Below, one piece after another: positions 23,201-36,090 of a stretch of 64,000 nt of DNA. Location: positions 21,798,001 to 21,862,000 of the forward strand of contig NC_083697.1 of assembly GCF_033118175.1 (NCBI RefSeq), in the 5' to 3' direction. The translations under genes were made by a program, and so were the position numbers. Origin of the DNA: Dama dama (taxonomy: Eukaryota; Chordata; Mammalia; Artiodactyla; Cervidae). The stretch's first letter is position 1. Each line of letters opens with the position of its first letter. Below the pieces are notes generated by a model that worked only from the letters and a program-made list of their open reading frames with translations, was not told the DNA's origin and searched no databases.

Positions 23201-26200
23201 GATCTCGGCCTAGTCGGCTTGTGCTGAAACTGAACTCTTATTTCGAGGAAATCAATCAATCCGCAGGAAACAAAAATGGAAGTCGAGGTTGGGGAAGACT
23301 TGTCACTTCCCCGACTTGAGTGGTGCGGGCTGGGGGCGGAGACTTGGGAGACTGAAGAGAGGCCCTTACTCCCACCTCAGCGCCTTTCCCAGGACTCCCA
23401 GAAGGGAGAATGACCCTCCTCACCTCCCTTTCCCAACCCACCCTGGCTCGCCTTTCAGCCCCTTCCTGCACCTCCTTTTCCCTTCAAGTGAGAATAGCCT
23501 AGTTCCCGAGCTGCCGGAGTCGGTTCCCTCGCCCCTCCCGCTTCCACGCGGGTCCCCCCCACCCCCCAGCCACCGTTACTGCCACCACCTCGGTTCCACT
23601 CAATCGATTTTTGCTGCAGGTCAACATTTATTACCGGTGAGTGTGAGGGTATTTTTTCTCCTTCTCTAGGTCTCTTAATGATTTCTGAGCTAGTTGTGTA
23701 TTAAAGTGCTTAAAGGAACCTTTAACGTAATCTATAGCATGAACACCAGCCTCCTCCTCTTGGGATCAAAGATGGCGAGCTGGAGGTCGGGGCCCCCAGG
23801 AGTCCAGGCATCTGGAGTCTTCAGCCCTGGTCGCCCATCTCTGGGCCCCTGAGGCTGGGGAGGGCTAGGGCAGGAACCCCGCGCAGACAGTTCGCGGTCC
23901 AGGGGCTTTTCCTTCCCGCCCCCCCTCACCTGTTACTCTAATCCTTTCTCTGGTCTGTCCACCTTTTTTAAACTTGAATTTTTAAGGCCCCAAACTCTTC
24001 TTCTCCCTAATACTGAATTCAAATTGGTGGAGACCTGGGAAAAGGTAGATAGAGCCCACATTTGTTTCAATTTCCCCCCACTTCCTAAATCTGAGTTTGA
24101 CGGCCCACAGCATGATTAGAAATGTAAAAAAATACGCTGTGCAGCCTGGGCCCTGTAGGCGGTTTGGTTAGGAGGCTCATCCTCCCTTTTTCCTCCTGGC
24201 CCTGTTCTTTCTCCCACCCCCACCCTTTTCCTGCGAGGTGCTGAAACCCGGGAGTCACTTTAGGAGAACCAAGAAAAAAAAAAAATTTTAATGGAAAAAA
24301 AAAAGTCTTAAAAGTCCCAATATTCCTCGAAAGCCCCATAAATTAACCCTAGGAAGAGCGGCGAGTTCTTTTAAAGCTAGTCTATAAAAATCTAGCGCGA
24401 TATCGAAGGAGAACGACCCTCCCCCGCACCCCCGTCGAGAATGTGACCAAACAAAGGTCTGTCCTGCAATCCACACCCTAATCCACGGGCGCCCTCGCCG
24501 CCGTCGCCAGGGCTCCCCAGCCTCCGGCCGCTCACAGAAGCTGCAAAACTGGAAGTCCCCGGCTCGCTGCTTAAATTTTTGAGAGGAATGAAAAATAAAG
24601 GGGGGGGGGGGAGTGTAATCAGATCAGAGGCATTTATGAATATAGAGTCCCCATTGATTGTCTAATAAAACCCCTTTGCAAGCTGCAGTTAATCTGAGCC
24701 CAAGGAGCACAGCCAGAATCGTGGCTGATGGAGGAAAGAGAGGTCTGGAAGTAAACGGGAGAAATTTCTTATAGATTTTCAGAAGGAAATTTTAAAAGCT
24801 CTCCTTTCTCTCCCAGCCTTCCTAATCTGAAAGTTGCATTTTAACTGAAATTGAAAAAAAAAAAAATTGAAGATGAGATTTTTTTTTTTAAAAAATGGGT
24901 TGTGAGGAAATCCAATTTTAGACACATTCCTAATTTACTTTTTCAGGTTTTTACTTTGATCTTAAGTTTATTTATCACTGGCCCCACCCCACCCCTAAAA
25001 GGAATACTTCTCATTGTCTTTCTAACTGAAAAGATAGAAAACAGAATTTATTGTGCATGGGATGCATAACTCCATTTACTTCCGTGCTGAGCATTTTATG
25101 CATTTTATATAAATGTTGATTTTAGATTTTGTTTGAAGATTAGAGAAGGCCTGGAAGAAATAAAATAGCCCATTAAAGATGTATTTAATTCTACTTAATT
25201 GCCTTTTAAAAAAAATAATTGCTACTCCTGTTGTAACAGTGCGCTGTTAACAATTCAATGGCAGTTGTAGAAAACTGGAGATAGTGGAAACTAAAGTTAC
25301 TCAGTCAAAGAATGATTGAAAGAACCATCTCCTTTTAAAAGAAAAAATTTAGAAACATTAATGAGTATACGGTAAAGGTGTTTACTTTTAGGGGGCTGGG
25401 TGGGGGGCCGCATTTTCTTTCTCCTCTCAGAAGGGCTAAGAGAAGTTCAGACTCACTGGGCCCTCCCTGAGCAGGGTGTGTATCACCATCCCCTGACATT
25501 GATGGATCTTTCCTGAGCTATTTCTCCTATTCTGTTGTTCCTGCAAAAATGTTTAAGGTGTTTGCCCCACCCCTTGCTTTCTATCTTTTTCTCCCCCTAT
25601 CTTTTCCCTCTTCTGTTTTCTTTATCCACTCCAAAGTGGGCTTTTTGTTTATATGCTTGCTTGCTTGCTTGCTTGCTTGTTCTCTAACAACTTAGAAAAT
25701 GACCTGCTCACTTGTACCAGGACTAAGGCTTGGGGTAGTTTCCTTTGAGCTCCGAGACTCCCTCTCCCAATGCTTCCTCTGTCCAGGAGCAGCGAAGTCT
25801 TTCTGACTCCTTGAATAATTTGCAGCAGTCCCCCCTGCAGGCAGTCCTGGGCAGGAACCTTTATCTTCGTTCCTTTGGGGAGATGAGACCTGGAGTCTTT
25901 TGTGCTGCTGTCCCTGAAAAGTCGGTGGAACAGCATATGGAACATGACTTGGAACCACGACTAATGGTAACCTGGTTTGGGGGCACTTCCTCCGTTCTGC
26001 TTAGTATCAACAACCCAGCCCACTCAACCCTGCTTCTCTGGGCGGATATCTGGGTGGGGTTACTGCACCCAGATGAAACTTGATGGCATCTTCCTCGGTC
26101 CTCCCGGATGAACTGGCACAGCCTTCTCCAGGGTCACTTCACGCGGCCGCCCGTGTTGGATGGACCGTGAGTCTGACTGATACACCCCTGCATGTGGGCA

Positions 26201-26450
26201 CGGCAGAGGTGGAGACCCTGCCGGCTGTCCCCAGCGCCACAGAAAGGGATTTGCCAACTGCCAGAGCCCAGGGCGACAGACGACAGGTCACTTTGTTAGG
26301 AAATAAGATAATATCCAACAAAAGAAAGTAAAATAAAACCCTTCTTAGGCGGGCGCTGGGCCTCCGGGCGATGTTCATTCACAGGGCTCTCCTAACCTCA
26401 ATGCCTCCACCCCAGCCTAAAACCCGTGAAATCATAGGAGCCACTCTTAT
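23200..26450. other. Intergenic, candidate enhancer DNA
   Basis: No gene was recognised. Features are a G13 run (24600-24612), a (CTTG)n tetranucleotide run (25655-25680) and poly-A tracts near 24270-24300 and 24854-24866. A cluster of TCF, SMAD, FOXH1 and bicoid-type sites lies at 24449-24487. The sequence 24600-24720 looks like a homeodomain-site-rich conserved element. No transposon was identified. Confidence 0.55.
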
Positions 26451-26499
26451 CTGATGAGGCAGGATCTTGTTTGTCAGATTCTCCGACAGGGGCGAAACA

Positions 26500-28010
26500 C
26501 TCCCGTCTGCAAATTCAGGGCTGCAGCTCCCGGCGCGAAGCTCCCCTCCCCAGCCCGGAGCCTGCCTGCCTCGTGCAGCCCTGCGCCCGGAGTGCCAGCC
26601 TGGACAGCTGACCCGGGCGTTCTGGACCCCTGGATTCTGCAGGGCCACGCGGCCCAGCCCTGCGGGGGACCCGCGAAGCCGCCGCTCCACCTGACCGTGC
26701 GCCCGGGGGGCGGCATCACCCTGGGCCTCCCTGCCGCCGAACTGTGGCTCCGGCACCACTTGCTATTGACCACAACAGCTGCTTTATCTTGATGTTCCTT
26801 TTTTTTTGGCCGGCGACGTGGGAGAAGGGCGGTGGCCAGACGTGCCGCCTCGCATGACCCTGACGGTATTTTCAGAGGCACCCGGAGAAGCGGCGGCCCA
26901 GAGGGCAACCTACGCACCTCCGGGGACTCTTCTCGGGTCCCTCCGGACAACAAAACCGGAATCTAATCCGCAGCTGCCGCCGCCCCCCCACCCCCACCCC
27001 GCCTCCCGCGGCAGGCCTAGCCTGCCCGCCGCCCCGGGCGAGCGTCGGACCCAGGCGGCCCGGGAGCCACAGCTTGCCCTCAGAGTCCCGCTGGGCCGAA
27101 GCGCCCGCCGCCCCTGCACGCGCCGCTCAGGGCCTGGGCGGCGGCGTCGTGGGCGGTCGGGGCTCGGCCAGGGCGCGGCCTCCCGGCTGCGCTTCCAGGG
27201 AAGCGCGCTGGGCTCTGACCGCGGATCCGCCTGCTCGTCTGCCCTCTGGGAGTCGGCTTAGGGAGGCCCTGGCCGGAGGAGAGCCCCCCCACCCCGCCAC
27301 ACCGCATCCCCCTCACCCTCTCTGGGGCTTCTTCGCCTTCGCTCCCAAGCGGCCATATACCTTGAATGGGTCTTCCCTGGCTGCCTCCCTCCAAGCTGCC
27401 CCTCGAAGCCCCGGGGTTGAACATTAACCAGTCGGAGCTATAGAGTGGGGTAAAACATTACGTATAAAAATGAATCATCTATCCGATCCTGGGAAAGAGA
27501 ACCTATAGCGAGCTCGGCGTCTAGTGCTGCCTCGGCCATGCTACCGGTCCGACGCACCGACCCTCCTGGCGGCCGCTTCCCCAAGGACGGCTGCCGGCGG
27601 CCTGGGTCCAGTGGGAGCTGCAGGGCTCCGAGTTCCCGGATCAGTCTTTCTCCTTGAGGAGCCCAATGTCTACACCTTCTAACACAAGCTCACGTCCTTT
27701 CCCCCCACACTTGAGGTACACAGAAAGGTCTGGAACAGTTTTTTCTCTCTTCCAAAGGTTAGTGGGAGCAGCTACGGTTCCAGGAGGAGCCGCAGCTCAG
27801 GGGATCTGGACAGCCCAGGCTGAGCGGTTGATTCCGGAGATCAAGCCCCAGCTCCGGCGCCTCCAGGTGGACCCCGGGAGGCAGGGCTGGGTGCGCAGGG
27901 AGCTGAGCGGGAGCTGGGCCCGAGTGGAGGCGTGCAGTGGGCGGCGCAAGGGGCGGGTGTCCGGGTCCCGAGTCTTGAGACCGCGCAAGCCCTGGCCAGA
28001 GGTTTCGGGC
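26500..28010. promoter_or_regulatory. CpG island pair downstream of PITX2
   Basis: Two CpG-rich blocks (about 26500-27310 and 27520-28010) are separated by a short AT-richer gap. Long open frames on both strands overlap each other and show no domain, so they are compositional. No exon was recognised. They most likely belong to the same unmethylated developmental-gene domain as PITX2. Confidence 0.6.
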
Positions 28011-30220
28011 TGAAATCCCAAGTTCAGGTCCCACCCCAAGCCGCACTCGCCCGGTCCTGCCGTTTTCCTACTCAGACCTCTTGTTTCTTTAAACATAAAT
28101 GATAGAAAGTTACAAGGGTACTGACTTGCGTGTTAGATCCACGTGCCCAGTCCAATATACAGAACTTACAAGAAGATAACAAGAGCTGGAGAAGAAGCAG
28201 TGCACCTCCTGAGTTCTTGTGCCCTCACCTGAAAACATTAGCAAATCCCTGAATGCAAAGGTGATTCCCTTTCTGTATGTCTGTCTCTGCCTCTCTGACT
28301 CCTTCTTTCCCTCTCCCCCATTCAAGGAAAGAGATAAAGTGGGTACAAACAGGAGAAAGATGTGATGTTTCAAAAGCTTTCAGGAATCATCAACCAACGT
28401 GCACAACAGTTCTTGAACCTCTTAAGAAGATTGGTTTATTTCTATGTAAAATAGCTGCTTTACTCAAAATAGAGTGCCTGACCCATAATAACCTCTCAGA
28501 AAATATTTTTTTGAACAGGTAAACTTCCCTCCCCTCCCCACCTCCACCGTATCAGCTCATAATTTTTACTGAGAGCATTCACTCAAATCTTTGTGTTTGG
28601 GTGTGTGATAAAGTGGCAGTGGTGGTTTGGATGTCTGGGGTGAACTCTGCATCATTCCATTACTCTCGTGGTCATGTCCTAGCTTCTTGAAAGGCCACTG
28701 CTTCTCCTTCAGTGTGTTCATAGTGATCCCGAGAGTTTCCAGGGATGGGGGAGGGTGGCAGCTGAGACACTGGTGAGCAAGGTTTTTCAGAGAGTCAGCA
28801 GGCATCACGCATGTGGGAGTATTATTATGTGTATGTATTAGTTGGGTACTAATCAGTTCCAGAAGAAATGGCTTTGAATTTAAGATGTGGTTGCGGGATG
28901 TCCATTGCTTCATGCAGTGTCACACACAGCTCTAACATCAGTGCACACGACATTCTTTGTCATGCCCATGGAGCAGTACAGCGCACTTTATCATCACCCA
29001 GCTTTGTGTTACTCCTCTTCCCCCAAGAAAAAGAGAATTGACTCAAATGTTCTAGCCATTAGCTTCCCAGAGAGAATGAACAGATCAAAGGAAATGAATT
29101 TTTTAAAAGGTAGGAATCACACTCAATTGTCCTCTGGTGACTTGGAGATACAGAGAAACATAGATGGATAAAGGACATTTATTGATACTTTAAAAGATGT
29201 GTATGGTTGGGGAAAGGGGCATTACTGTGCTCCAACTGTCTCCTCCCTCACCAAATTACCATGTTATCTGACACCCTCAATCTATTTGTGTCCTGGGTAA
29301 CAGACAGTTTGACCAAGAGGTCATAGACTACAGGGCTTGGGTGATTGGATACAAGTTTGACAAGAAAGGAATCTGGGTGAGGGCCACAGTGATGGCAGAG
29401 AGAAGATGAGGCCACAGTGGCTGGAGCAGCCTGGCAGCACCAAATCTCTGCTGGGCCTTGCATCACATGCAGTGCTTTGTCGGAGAACAGGGAAGTAGGA
29501 AGAGCTAACAATACAGCCTCATCCATGGAATTTCAGTACCTCTCCACATCCCTTTCTTTGCCTTCCTATTATTTCCTGCCTTCTTCATGTATTCCTTTTT
29601 TGCTCTGGAGCCTCTCCCCAGAATTCTAGCTGCTACTGGAATAAGTATCCTCTGCTTGTCCCCATTTGAATTAAGGCTTCAGATTGTTTGTAGTATTTAC
29701 TCTTCCAGATAGGAAATGTTTTATTTAATTGAGAGTCTTCTTGTAAACCATTTGTATTTATAAATATGGAGCACTTGGATAAACAGTAAATGTGTCAGAG
29801 TCAATAGGTAAAGCACGCGATGTGAGTCTGTCTTTTCCTAGCATCAGAGGCACTGTGCATATTCTTTTAAAAAGCCGCATTGCATCCTGGGTATCCTGGA
29901 AGGTTCAGTGAGCACACTCCTTTCATCCCAGGCAGCATTAACCTTAGCATTATGACTACCAAAGTAGTAAATCTCAATTCAGTTTAGTATTCTCATTTTG
30001 GAAGTACCTTCTCTGCCTTAAACTATCACTTGTGGGTTTGTACACATTGTAAAAATTATACATTGCAGGTGAAAACATAATAGTCCTGTGTAGAGTTTAT
30101 ATGCTACTGTGAGTTCTCTGAATTTTTCCACTTAAAAAAGCACTTAATTTTTTTGTGTTATATCTTAGTCTTATTATCTTGGCAGTATTTGTGCTGCAAA
30201 AGATGCTTAGCAGTATTTTT
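28010..30220. other. Intergenic, no gene seen
   Basis: This is low-complexity-free, mostly unique DNA. A weak L2-like fragment may lie around 28460-28520. No coding potential beyond short random frames was seen. Confidence 0.5.
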
Positions 30221-30221
30221 T

Positions 30222-30510
30222 TTAAAAAATAGTAGTGTGTATATGTTAATCCCAAACTCCTAATTTATCCCCCGACTTTCTCCTGTGGTAACCATAAGTT
30301 TGTTGTCTATGCGTGTGGTTCTACTTCCGTTTTGTAAATTAGTTCATTTGTATCACTTTTCTTTAGACCCCACATATAAGCAATATCACATGACTTTTTG
30401 TCTTTCTCTGTCTGGCTTACCTCACTTAGTGTGACAAACTCTAGTCCATCCATGTTACTGCAAATGGCATTATTTCATTATTTTTATGGCTGAGTAATAT
30501 TCCATTGTAG
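30222..30510 (-). mobile_element. L1 LINE 3'-end fragment
   Basis: The complement carries the familiar 3' L1 sequence: the target-practice stretch around GAATATTACTCAGCCATAAA followed by the pre-tail region. It is 5'-truncated and has no ORF. It marks the change from the repeat-poor PITX2 domain to ordinary repeat-bearing desert. Confidence 0.8.
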
Positions 30511-30611
30511 AAAACTATTTTTTTCCCCATATTATGCCTTTGTCAATTACTATGTGGGATGTTTTAATGTGAGTTAAGATTTCAGGGGTCATTTTCTTTT
30601 AAGCTTTTTGT

Positions 30612-30665
30612 GGGAGCCTGGCATAGTGCTTGCTATATAGTAGATGTTCAATAAATGCAAACTGA
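30612..30665 (+). mobile_element. L2 LINE 3' fragment
   Basis: It contains the L2 3' signature GCCTGGCATAGTGCTTG...TTCAATAAATG, in diverged form. A short, ancient remnant. Confidence 0.6.
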
Positions 30666-30669
30666 TCAA

Positions 30670-32050
30670 ACAGGATAATTAAAACTTTGTTTACAAAATT
30701 AAAGTTCAAAGATATTAAAATGTTAAATTGTCATAAATTAAATCTCAGATTAATTCTAACTGATCTCTAATCTTTTCTCAACAAATCAAATATGTAAAGG
30801 AATTCTATAGAAGAAATTTCATCTTAATCTTTTTTATCATCACTACTATCATAGTTATGTCAGCATTTTTAGGATGATGATGAATCATATATTTCTTACC
30901 AGGGTTCATAAGATACTTTAATGTAATGTTTAATGTTTAATATATTTTTATTAAAATAAAAAATTAAAAAATATATAGCTTGGGACATGTGTGTGGTGAT
31001 GGAGACAGAAAGGAGATGTATGTGTGTGCATGGAGGGGTCTATGGAGATACACAGATGACAGAATTTTCCAGCTTACAATGTCAAAACCTAGGATCGCTT
31101 TACTAATAAAGAGTTTATGATCTCCAGCTCTCACAATTATTTTACACTTTTGACAGTTTCACTATTCACAAATATACAGTAAAATTCAATGCATCAAAAT
31201 ATACTTGGAATAAATTGTTTTTTCACTTTTATAGTAAGAGATGAAGAAATTTGAGAAGTTAAGAATGTTAGTCGACCTAAAAACAACAAAAAAGTGTTAG
31301 CCCAATTAGACACTGATTAAAGACATAAGTTAAACAAACCATAGCTATTTTTATCTCTGTTAATTGTTGCCCAGTAAGCTTCAAATATTTTTTATTAGTT
31401 TATTGGTGACAAAATATCCCTTAGATCACTTATCCCATCCACTCCCACTTTCCAGCTGCTACTGTAAAAAATAAACATGCTTTAGTATACCAATGGGAGA
31501 GTGGCATTACTTTTGATAAGACACTTCTGAAGCACTTAATATTTTTTATTATACCAGAAAATAAATGTTTTGCCTTATCATGCCAAATAAATGAACAAAT
31601 ACATACATGAACAAACAAGTAAAGGTAAAGTTTGGACTGGTAGGGAGTTACAGTGAAGTTGGTTTTGCAGTGCCTGTAGAGTTTTCAAAGACCCCAGTTT
31701 CTCCTGGAGAATCACTAGCCCTGGCCTGGCTGTTTCTTAGAAGGCACCCTAAGGAGGGTTAGATTATTGAAGATTAAAAAAATCAAGAAGGAGGATGATT
31801 GGGAACTTACAAAATGTGATAGAGTAGACAAATATCTCTGATTGGTCCAGGCACTATAAGCATCATTTAAAAAAAAAAAACAAAACTATCTACACACTCA
31901 TAAAATAATGGGCCAATATTATCTTGATAGCAGTCTACATACATGTTTACCATTGTATTTTGATCTTATTTTACTAGAAGTTTTTCTAAATGTATATAAA
32001 GAGTGATACAGAAGATCTGAATTATTGAGTTCTTTCTCTGAGTCACTGAG
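30670..32050. other. AT-rich intergenic DNA, no gene seen
   Basis: The stretch is AT-rich with poly-A and TA runs (30945-30975). No recognisable repeat family or exon was found. Confidence 0.5.
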
Positions 32051-32059
32051 CAATATGAT

Positions 32060-32275
32060 TTTCATATATTATCTCAATCAGTTCTCACAACAATCCTATA
32101 AATTAGGTACTATTACTTTCTTATTTGACAGATGAGAAAAATTAAGCTCAAAAGTAACTTGCCTCAAGCTACCTGGTTAATGAATGGCAGAATTGAGCCT
32201 AGAACAGGACTCAAATCAGGCACAATCTGACAAGAGGCTGGTTCTCCTAACCACTTAGCAAACTGCCACTGTGAA
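32060..32275 (+). mobile_element. MIR SINE
   Basis: The MIR core is clear: TTTGACAGATGAGAAAAATT, then AAGTAACTTGCC, then the CTCCTAACCACTTAG end. It is ancient and diverged. Confidence 0.85.
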
Positions 32276-33099
32276 AGAATTTAGTCTTCTGCATCATTTC
32301 CTGTTGATGTGATCAGAAAACACCCTTCATAAAAGGCGCATATGTTAAGGAAATATATGAAACGTGCTATGAGAATGATATTGCTCAGTTTTTTAGATGA
32401 ATAGTGTTTGAAAAAACGATGATTACAGTGATTAAGGCAATCAAAGGTAAAGTTGTTCTACACTTTTCACATGTGTTTCAAGGTACATATCTTAGACTAA
32501 AGCAATAGACACAACCTAAGATATTTTGAAATGTGATATTTTAGGTATGATAGGAAGAGGAGCAAACTTGCTAGTATTAAAGAAAGGATACATACACAGA
32601 GAGACATCAGTTGGCATACGATCAAGTGACTCTTTTCTTGGTCTTGTAGACTAAAACCTGCTTCCTTCTTTCTCACCTCTCACTTCCATTGCCTCTTTGG
32701 AGACTGACTCTAGATCTCAGCCTAGACATCCTTAGTCTGGAAAAGGCCTCACTGACATCTTGACAATGAATCAGGTTAAGGTGCTCCTCTTGTGTGCTCC
32801 CACACCCATATCAAAGCGTATAACACACTTCCATGAATTAACACCTTTGAAGATTATAGGCCAGTTATTTTGAAGAATGTTTCAATTTTTTGTGTGTGTG
32901 CATGATATTTTCAGGTGATTAGATTCAGATTGCATATCTTCCATGTTATTGAAGTGATGCTGTGTCCTTAGGCACGCAATACCCACTTAGACAATATTTG
33001 GTGATGTTACATTGATACCATAATGAAGGTGGGGTCTGTTAGTTTCTCTACTGTATTGTTACACTTCCCCCATTGTAGTTAGTATTTCATGAGCAGCTT

Positions 33100-33320
33100 T
33101 ATGGTGAGGAACTGAAAACTCCTGCTAACAACCATGTATGTGAGTTTGGAAGAGGATTCACCAGTTCTTCAAATGTCTGCAGCCCTGGCCAACTTGACTG
33201 CAACCTAAACTCCTTCCAGATTCCTGACTCTCAAAACTCTGTGAAATAATAAATGTGTATTGCTTTAACATGCTAAGTTTTGGAATAATTTGTTACATTG
33301 CTACAGATAAGTGATGCAGG
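33100..33320 (+). mobile_element. MaLR (MLT1-like) LTR fragment
   Basis: It ends with the MLT1-type segment AACTCTGTGAAATAATAAAT, TGCTAAGTTTTGGAATAATT and TACAGATAAGTGATGCA. Only the 3' half of the LTR is recognisable. Confidence 0.6.
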
Positions 33321-35640
33321 GTGTCTACCTCCTGTCTTCTGAAAGTCTGTCACTTTTCATCTGTTACAGTCTTTTCCCTTCTCCTTTGCATTTAGAGTTT
33401 TATTCTGTTTTTTCCTTTTCTGCTTCCATTTTAATTGTATTTGGGGGAAAATAAAGATAAACAAATGTGTTCAATTCTCCACATTTTATCAGAAGTTCAA
33501 GGAGGTGAATCTTAAGCACAGATTTGAAGGGAAAAAAGGGTTGGACTTAACAATGCTGTATAAAAAAATTTGAGACAGAAGACATATGAGATAAATACTA
33601 AGAGACAGAAAAATATTTTTATAGAAAATAAGCAACTGGAAAATTTTTAATTTCATATTTAGTAAACACAATTCTGATTTTTAAATATATAATTTTAAGA
33701 ATAATTTCTTTGTCTGTCCAGCATCATACTCCTGGAAACAGAGCTGACTGCCTTCAGGAGGAACTGCTCTTCTCTTTACTCAAACTCTGTCCTTCTAGTT
33801 GGGCTGCCAATTATAGAACTGGTCATTCTGTTCGTGCATATGACCCAAAGGCTGGTAACTCTGGTCCTATCCTGAGAGTTTTCAAATGAGATATAAAGAA
33901 GAAAAGCAGTCTTTTTCACAATGAAGAGATGAGACATCAAAAGTCAGGTTCTTTAGGACAGAAGGTTTCAGTGTCTAGTAAGAGAAAGCTGACTCAGAGG
34001 AACAGAAATGAGAGCTGGCTGGAGAGAGTTTAGCGATGTCTTTCCTGTGATCCTGGAAGTCCAGCTGAATCCACGCCCTTCCTGATATTTTCCTGCTCAG
34101 GTCAGCATATTACTTGTTTTGCCCATGGTAGTTCAAATTTGGTTTCTGTTATGTGTAACCCAAGGAGTTCTTACTTCAGCAGTGCCCACCCCACCCCCAT
34201 AAATAGTCATCTCCCCTAATGAGAGTGGAAGAAAGTGCCTTTGGACCTGGGATTTGAGATAGACTGTTCAGTCCCCAGGGGCTCCAGAGTTATACTTATG
34301 TAGAAAGTTAGTATAACTTACTTATAAGAAAGTATTTACATAGAAAGTATGTATAAAGTATATATACTTTCTACTTACATAGAAAATCTCATCTTCCAGT
34401 GGCTTTTTGCTAACACTGCCTGGGAAGTATTGAGGGGGTGAAGGAGAGTTGTGTACATAAACACACACACTTACACCTGTCCAGCTTTTTTGCCAACACA
34501 ATAATATTTATTGAAGGTCTATTATATTTCAGGCACTATCACAAACATCTGTTCTGCATTAGTCTAAGAAACCAGATTTTCAGACTGCTTCTAATTATAG
34601 ATGAGATAATACATTTCATGTAAAAGATGTTAAATATTAGTCTTTATGAATTAGGAAAATTATGAGCAAAGACTCATTCTATGCACCTTTCTATACCTTC
34701 TCCAGGTTTAAGCACCATGTGGGTGTCTCTTTTGCTTTCATAATAAAAGGTTATCCCAAGAAACTTGAAGCAAGGCTTCAAATGTAAATGCTATTTCAAT
34801 ATTACTCTCTGAATGACTTGTTTCTAAAGACATTTTTAAAAAGGCGATGAAAAATGAACAAAAAGTCCAAATTGAACTATAACTAAATAGCGTGACTTGC
34901 CTTGAAATTCTAGCTTTATTCACGTAAGTCTGTATCCTCCGACGAAGCGGACTGAAACAAGTCAGCCCAAATCTATATAAACAGACTTAAGTTTGGGAGA
35001 GCTGCAGTGTTAAAGGCATTAATTCCACCTTTGACTATTACTTTGAAACTTGGACAAGTAGTGTCTGTCCAGTAATTTCTCATGTGTTTTTCCCCACCTC
35101 GGTCTTCCTGGGGGAAAATAGTTGTGACAGCTTAGAGCTCTCTTCTGAAGAAATTTCCACGCTGGCAAAGGTACCAACTTTTCACTTTCGCAGTGGGTGG
35201 TCCAGCACAGAAATTCCTCAGTGACTGAGATTCTGGAGTCTGACTGGGCCTCCCATAAGCTACAGTATTTAAACATAAATTTTATATGTAATTTAAGATG
35301 TGAACTGTTTTAATTATAAATGGGTAATTAGATTTTTCCCATTGGAAAATTTAAAGGTGTTCCAAGCATATTCTGTAGAGTTAAGACTATAAGTCTGCAT
35401 CAAAAATTAAAATTTTCTTGCTTACTTTTTAAAAAAATGTAATTTCTTGAATTTTTACTTTGCTTTTCCGGTTTTTATTCTGTATTCTCTACCTTTCTAA
35501 TATTTTTCTTAATTGTGAAATATACACATATATTTAAAATATTTAATAAATTTATAATGTTTTGTTTTCTAAATAATTCATTTAATAAAAAGTTATCAAA
35601 TACTGTTGTAAGATTCTGTGCTAGAAACAACAGAGGTTAC
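33320..35640. other. Intergenic, no gene seen
   Basis: No gene was recognised. A possible MIR-like trace lies near 34495-34640, and a group of GAAAGTA/TACTTTC repeats with a 16-bp palindrome lies at 34310-34390. Confidence 0.45.
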
Positions 35641-36090
35641 AAAGCTGATAATAATTTATTAAGGCAAGTGTTCTATATCCAACATCTTTTATGATAACAA
35701 ATCCATTAAATAGGTACTGTTATTCCCATTTTGGGGCTTCCCTGGCAGCTCAGTGGTAAAGAATCCACCTGCCAATGCAGGAGATGCAGGTTTGATCCCC
35801 GGGTCAGGAATATCTCCTGAAGAAGGAAATGTCCATCCACTCCAGTATGCTTGCCTGAGAAACTCCATGGACAGAGGATCCTGATCGGCTAGTCGCTGGG
35901 GTTGCAAAAGAGTTGGAAACAACTTAGTGCCTAAACAACAACAAATTCCCATTTTACTAATGAGGAAATTGAGATGCCAAGAGATTAATTTGCCTAAAAT
36001 CATCTAACTAGAAACTGGTGAAACTAAATTTAAACTTGGGATTGTTTGACCTCCAAAGGTTTTTCTCTTAACCATACTACTTTGTTTCTA
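35640..36090 (+). mobile_element. MIR SINE split by a Bov-tA
   Basis: MIR-like sequence (TAGGTACTGTTATTCCCATTTT, then ACTAATGAGGAAATTGAG, then the TTAACCATACTAC end) is interrupted by a younger SINE at 35733-35944. The two MIR halves read on continuously once the insert and the duplicated target are set aside. Confidence 0.8.
35733..35944 (+). mobile_element. Bov-tA SINE inside a MIR
   Basis: It has the tRNA-like head GGGCTTCCCTGGCAGCTCAG with a box B-like GTTTGATCC and then the Bov-A body. An 11-bp perfect target-site duplication ATTCCCATTTT (35722-35732 and 35945-35955) flanks it. It is pecoran-specific. Confidence 0.93.

Noticed and set aside
26379..27427. Overlapping frames in the downstream CpG islands
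   Set aside because: Frames of similar length occur on both strands, without motifs, starts in good context or splice logic.
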